From DATJPD01 sp036394195 (GTDB taxonomy: Bacteria; Pseudomonadota; Alphaproteobacteria; CACIAM-22H2), in NCBI GenBank assembly GCA_036394195.1, contig DASWFO010000189.1:1-52373 (forward strand): a stretch of DNA of 52,373 nt. The letters are read 5' to 3'. Positions 50,632 through 52,373 of this stretch are shown piece after piece. How positions within the stretch are numbered: position 1 is the first letter of the stretch; each line of letters starts with the position of its first letter. The translations under genes and the position numbers were made by a program. The notes under the pieces were generated by a model that saw nothing but the letters and a program-made list of their open reading frames with translations, was not told the origin of the DNA and ran no database searches.

Positions 50632-51284
50632 AACGCAAATCCCGGTTCGAGTTGCAGGCCGGGCAGCAGCGGCGTGCCCGCGTCAAACACGATCCGTCGC
50701 GACAGCGCCCCGCCAATCCGGGTGATCAGGGTCGCCCGTCCGGGCTCGCCGGGCGGTGCAATCACCGCCAGCAATCGGCCGCCTTCCGCCAACTGGTCCG
50801 CTATTGGCGACGGGACGTGCTCGACGGCGCCGCCGAAGACGATCACGTCATACGGGGCGTCCGCCGGATATCCGTCGGCGAGTAAGCCGGTGACAGTCTT
50901 GACGTTGCGCACGTCGAGCCGGCGCAGGGCGGCTTCCACGGTGGCGGCGGTCTCACGGCTGTCTTCCAGCGCCACGACGCGCAGCGCGAGCTGGGCGATC
51001 ACCGCGGCGCCATAACCAGTGGCCCCGCCGATCTCAAGCGCGGTATCGATCGGCTTTATGCGCGCCGTCTGCAGCAGCCGGGCAAACACCATCGGCTCCA
51101 TCAGATAGCGACCCGGTGCCACGGGCAGGTCCTCATCCACGTAAGCGACACCCCGCAGGCGCTCCGGCAGGAAGAGTTCGCGCGGGACGTCCAGCAGCGC
51201 GCCCAGAACGCGCGTGTCGGTGACCCGGTTCGGGCGCACCTGGCTTTCAACCATGTTCAAACGGGCGGCGGTGTAATCGGCCAT
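50628..51284 (-). CDS. Protein-L-isoaspartate O-methyltransferase family protein
   Basis: 218 residues from MADYTAARLNMVESQVRPNR (ATG at 51284). The SAM-binding motif is ALEIGGATGYGAAVIAQLAL, followed by VVALEDSRETAATVEAALRR and GLLADGYPADAPYDVIVFGG. The N-terminal VPRELFLPERLRGVAYVDED and LPVAPGRYLMEPMVFARLL match the PIMT family; the alphaproteobacterial relatives of this type lack part of the substrate-binding motif, so true repair activity is uncertain. It heads the rhodanese-tolC run. Confidence 0.88.
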   Translation of the reverse strand: MADYTAARLNMVESQVRPNRVTDTRVLGALLDVPRELFLPERLRGVAYVDEDLPVAPGRYLMEPMVFARLLQTARIKPIDTALEIGGATGYGAAVIAQLALRVVALEDSRETAATVEAALRRLDVRNVKTVTGLLADGYPADAPYDVIVFGGAVEHVPSPIADQLAEGGRLLAVIAPPGEPGRATLITRIGGALSRRIVFDAGTPLLPGLQLEPGFAF

Positions 51285-51384
51285 GATCCAGATCTTGGCG
51301 AGTCTCGATAATGCGCGTCGGCCGCGGAGGATAAGGAATTGAGGCCGCGAAGACAATCTCGCAACCCCACCCCATCACGGCGGG

Positions 51385-51413
51385 TTGACCCGCGCGGATG
51401 CAATCTATATCTC
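51385..51413 (+). promoter_or_regulatory. Promoter candidate for tRNA-Cys
   Basis: TTGACC (51385-51390) is followed after 17 bp by TATCTC (51408-51413), or after 15 bp by TATATC. It lies about 50 bp upstream of the tRNA-Cys 5' end, a normal leader length. The -35 is near consensus and the -10 is moderate. No other good match is seen upstream. Confidence 0.4.
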
Positions 51414-51463
51414 CACCGCCATCGCCAGCGTATCACTGGATGAGCGCTGCGCCCCCTGAGATG

Positions 51464-51538
51464 GGCCGGGTAGCAAAGTGGTAATGCTCGGGACTGCAAA
51501 TCCCGCACGCGCCGGTTCGATTCCGGCCCCGGCCTCCA
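51464..51538 (+). tRNA. tRNA-Cys (GCA)
   Basis: A 75-nt cloverleaf: acceptor GGCCGGG (51464-51470) pairs with CCCGGCC, discriminator T, encoded CCA end. The anticodon stem GGGA/TCCC encloses CTGCAAA with anticodon GCA. The T arm GCCGGTTCGATTCCGGC is intact. This is a standard cysteine tRNA. Confidence 0.95.
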
Positions 51539-51639
51539 TTTCCCGGCCTCCGGCATCTTCGTCACCGCAAAATTTTTTCCAGCCGCGGGGGCGGGCTGGA
51601 ATGTGAGGACGGGAGTGGTTATAACCCAAACGAATTTGA

Positions 51640-51714
51640 TCCCCGGTAGCTCAGCGGTAGAGCAACCGGCTGTTAACCGGTTGGTCGTCTGTTCGAATCA
51701 GACCCGGGGAGCCA
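51640..51714 (+). tRNA. tRNA-Asn (GTT)
   Basis: 75 nt. Acceptor TCCCCGG pairs with CCGGGGA; discriminator G and encoded CCA follow. The D arm is GCTCAGCGGTAGAGC. The anticodon stem ACCGG/CCGGT encloses CTGTTAA with anticodon GTT. The T arm GTCTGTTCGAATCAGAC is intact. It lies about 100 bp after tRNA-Cys. Confidence 0.96.
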
Positions 51715-51718
51715 GTTT

Positions 51719-51758
51719 GAAAGGCCCGTCCGTTCGCGCGGACGGGCCTTTCTCTTTT
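51719..51758 (+). terminator. Intrinsic terminator after tRNA-Asn
   Basis: GAAAGGCCCGTCCG (51719-51732) pairs perfectly over 14 bp with CGGACGGGCCTTTC (51739-51752) around TTCGCG, then TCTTTT. It is placed five bases after the tRNA and would end the tRNA transcript, and it separates the tRNAs from the flagellin gene. Confidence 0.93.
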
Positions 51759-51908
51759 CGGCCAAGACCTTAGATCGGAACAATGCGGATAAAATTTACC
51801 TTGATTTTTAATTGTTTTGTAACCGTAGGCGTAAACCTTGTGTTAACTTTTGGCCGGTAGGTTCGCCCACGGTACGGCCGTCGATACCCGCAAGGGCGTC
51901 GGCTGTCC

Positions 51909-51924
51909 CAGGCCAGAAGGCCTG
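51909..51924 (+). promoter_or_regulatory. Hairpin in the flagellin 5' leader
   Basis: CAGGCC (51909-51914) and GGCCTG (51919-51924) form a perfect 6-bp stem around AGAA, ending about 16 bases before the ribosome site AGGAG of the flagellin gene. Leader structure controls flagellin mRNA in some alphaproteobacteria, for example through FlbT in Caulobacter. No such link is shown here. Confidence 0.45.
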
Positions 51925-51953
51925 TTGTTCCCCTAGAACAGGAGAAATTTGAC

Positions 51954-52373
51954 ATGGCTTCTATCAACACGAACGTCGGCGCCCAGGTGGCGCTGGTCAA
52001 TCTCGGCACCACTCAGTTCAACCTCAACACCACGCAGAACCGCATCTCCACCGGCCTCAAGGTTACGGGCGCGGTTGACGATGCGGCGAACTTTGCCATC
52101 GCCCAGGGCCTTCGCTCCAACATCAAGGCCTTTGACGCGGTCCAGCAGAGCCTGTCGAGCGCCACGGGTATTCTCTCCGTGGCCATCGCGGGTGCCACGT
52201 CGGTCTCGAACCTTCTGGCGCAGATCAACACAACTGCGATCTCCGCCTCGAACCCGTCCAACACCGCCAGCCAGCAGTCGATCCTGTCCGCCAACTTCAC
52301 CGCGCAGCTCGCGCAGTTGAACACCTTCATCAGCAACTCGGTGTACAACGGCCTGAACCTGTTGTCGGCGAAC
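51954..52373 (+). CDS. Flagellin, N-terminal part (gene runs off the window)
   Basis: 140 codons from the ATG at 51954 (ACAGGAGAAATTTGAC upstream) to the window edge. SINTNVGAQVALVNLGTTQF, NRISTGLKVTGAVDDAANFA and IAQGLRSNIKAFDAVQQSLS are the conserved D0/D1 helices of flagellin. FISNSVYNGLNLLSA matches the end of the N-terminal D1 region. The protein polymerises into the flagellar filament after export. The 200-bp upstream region is AT-rich between 51780 and 51850. The C-terminal D0/D1 half is not in the window. Confidence 0.95.
   Translation, partial: MASINTNVGAQVALVNLGTTQFNLNTTQNRISTGLKVTGAVDDAANFAIAQGLRSNIKAFDAVQQSLSSATGILSVAIAGATSVSNLLAQINTTAISASNPSNTASQQSILSANFTAQLAQLNTFISNSVYNGLNLLSAN

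Noticed and set aside
51577..51601. Inverted repeat TTCCAGCC...GGCTGGAA between the tRNA genes
   Set aside because: No T-run follows on either strand in the right place for a terminator, and no other role is evident.
51828..51862. Sigma-28 or sigma-54 promoter before flagellin (TAAA...GCCGGTAG; TTGGCC...TTCGC)
   Set aside because: The sigma-28 spacer is two bases too long, and the -12 GC of sigma-54 is not in register, so I do not call either.

Overview
The window reads as ordinary chromosome from a GC-rich, flagellated alphaproteobacterium, probably Rhodospirillales or Reyranella-like. The evidence is the conserved block dgt-argS-SPOR-nagZ-(M50)-scpA-scpB, a tatABC operon, the block pcm-rhodanese-tolC-popZ/DUF2497-valS, several Bug/TctC-type tricarboxylate receptors, a phasin locus, DUF3572, ErpA and a flagellin. 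No phage, insertion sequence, CRISPR array or dedicated defence island was found. The genus is an inference; the class is well supported.

Layout. 1-1003: a truncated hypothetical gene, a decayed C-terminal piece of a Bug receptor, and HU. 1196-3179: two tandem Bug receptors without a permease. 3341-5636: an EAL-CBS-GGDEF protein convergent with a PAS protein. 5789-7474: tatABC. 7683-10585: envelope or unknown proteins, including a thioredoxin-fold protein without a CxxC pair, a nuclease-fold protein without catalytic acids, and a HEPN-like protein. 10756-12495: a GntR regulator and a substrate-binding protein behind a palindromic operator candidate. 12557-14552: a PH-domain membrane protein, DUF3572, a small protein and a phasin, closed by a strong terminator. 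14606-14718 is a dispersed-type palindromic repeat. 14739-23192: an FAD oxidoreductase and the scp/nagZ/argS/dgt block on the minus strand. 23336: erpA on the plus strand.

23741-31023 is a signalling cluster: a lone HPt protein, an OmpR-type regulator, two small unknown genes, a Bug receptor, and a hybrid kinase (HAMP-PAS-HisKA-HATPase-REC-REC-HPt) overlapping a single-domain receiver. Upstream of the regulator and the two small genes are TTTACAT-like heptamers spaced by multiples of 11 bp, the geometry expected for OmpR/PhoB-family binding. My reading is a TorS/TorR-like phosphorelay in which a Bug receptor may act as the periplasmic sensor. This is the most interesting part of the window and remains an inference.

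31042-43330 is metabolic and accessory: heparinase-like protein, exonuclease III, GFA protein, an ArsR/SRPBCC group, EamA transporter, VOC and M81 proteins, ilvD divergent from a class II aldolase, two single-domain receivers and a lipoprotein. 43498-51284 is a long minus-strand run: PEP mutase-like enzyme, two deaminases, valS, the PopZ-like protein, tolC, rhodanese and a PIMT-family methyltransferase. The window ends with tRNA-Cys, tRNA-Asn, a strong terminator and the 5' part of a flagellin gene with a structured leader.
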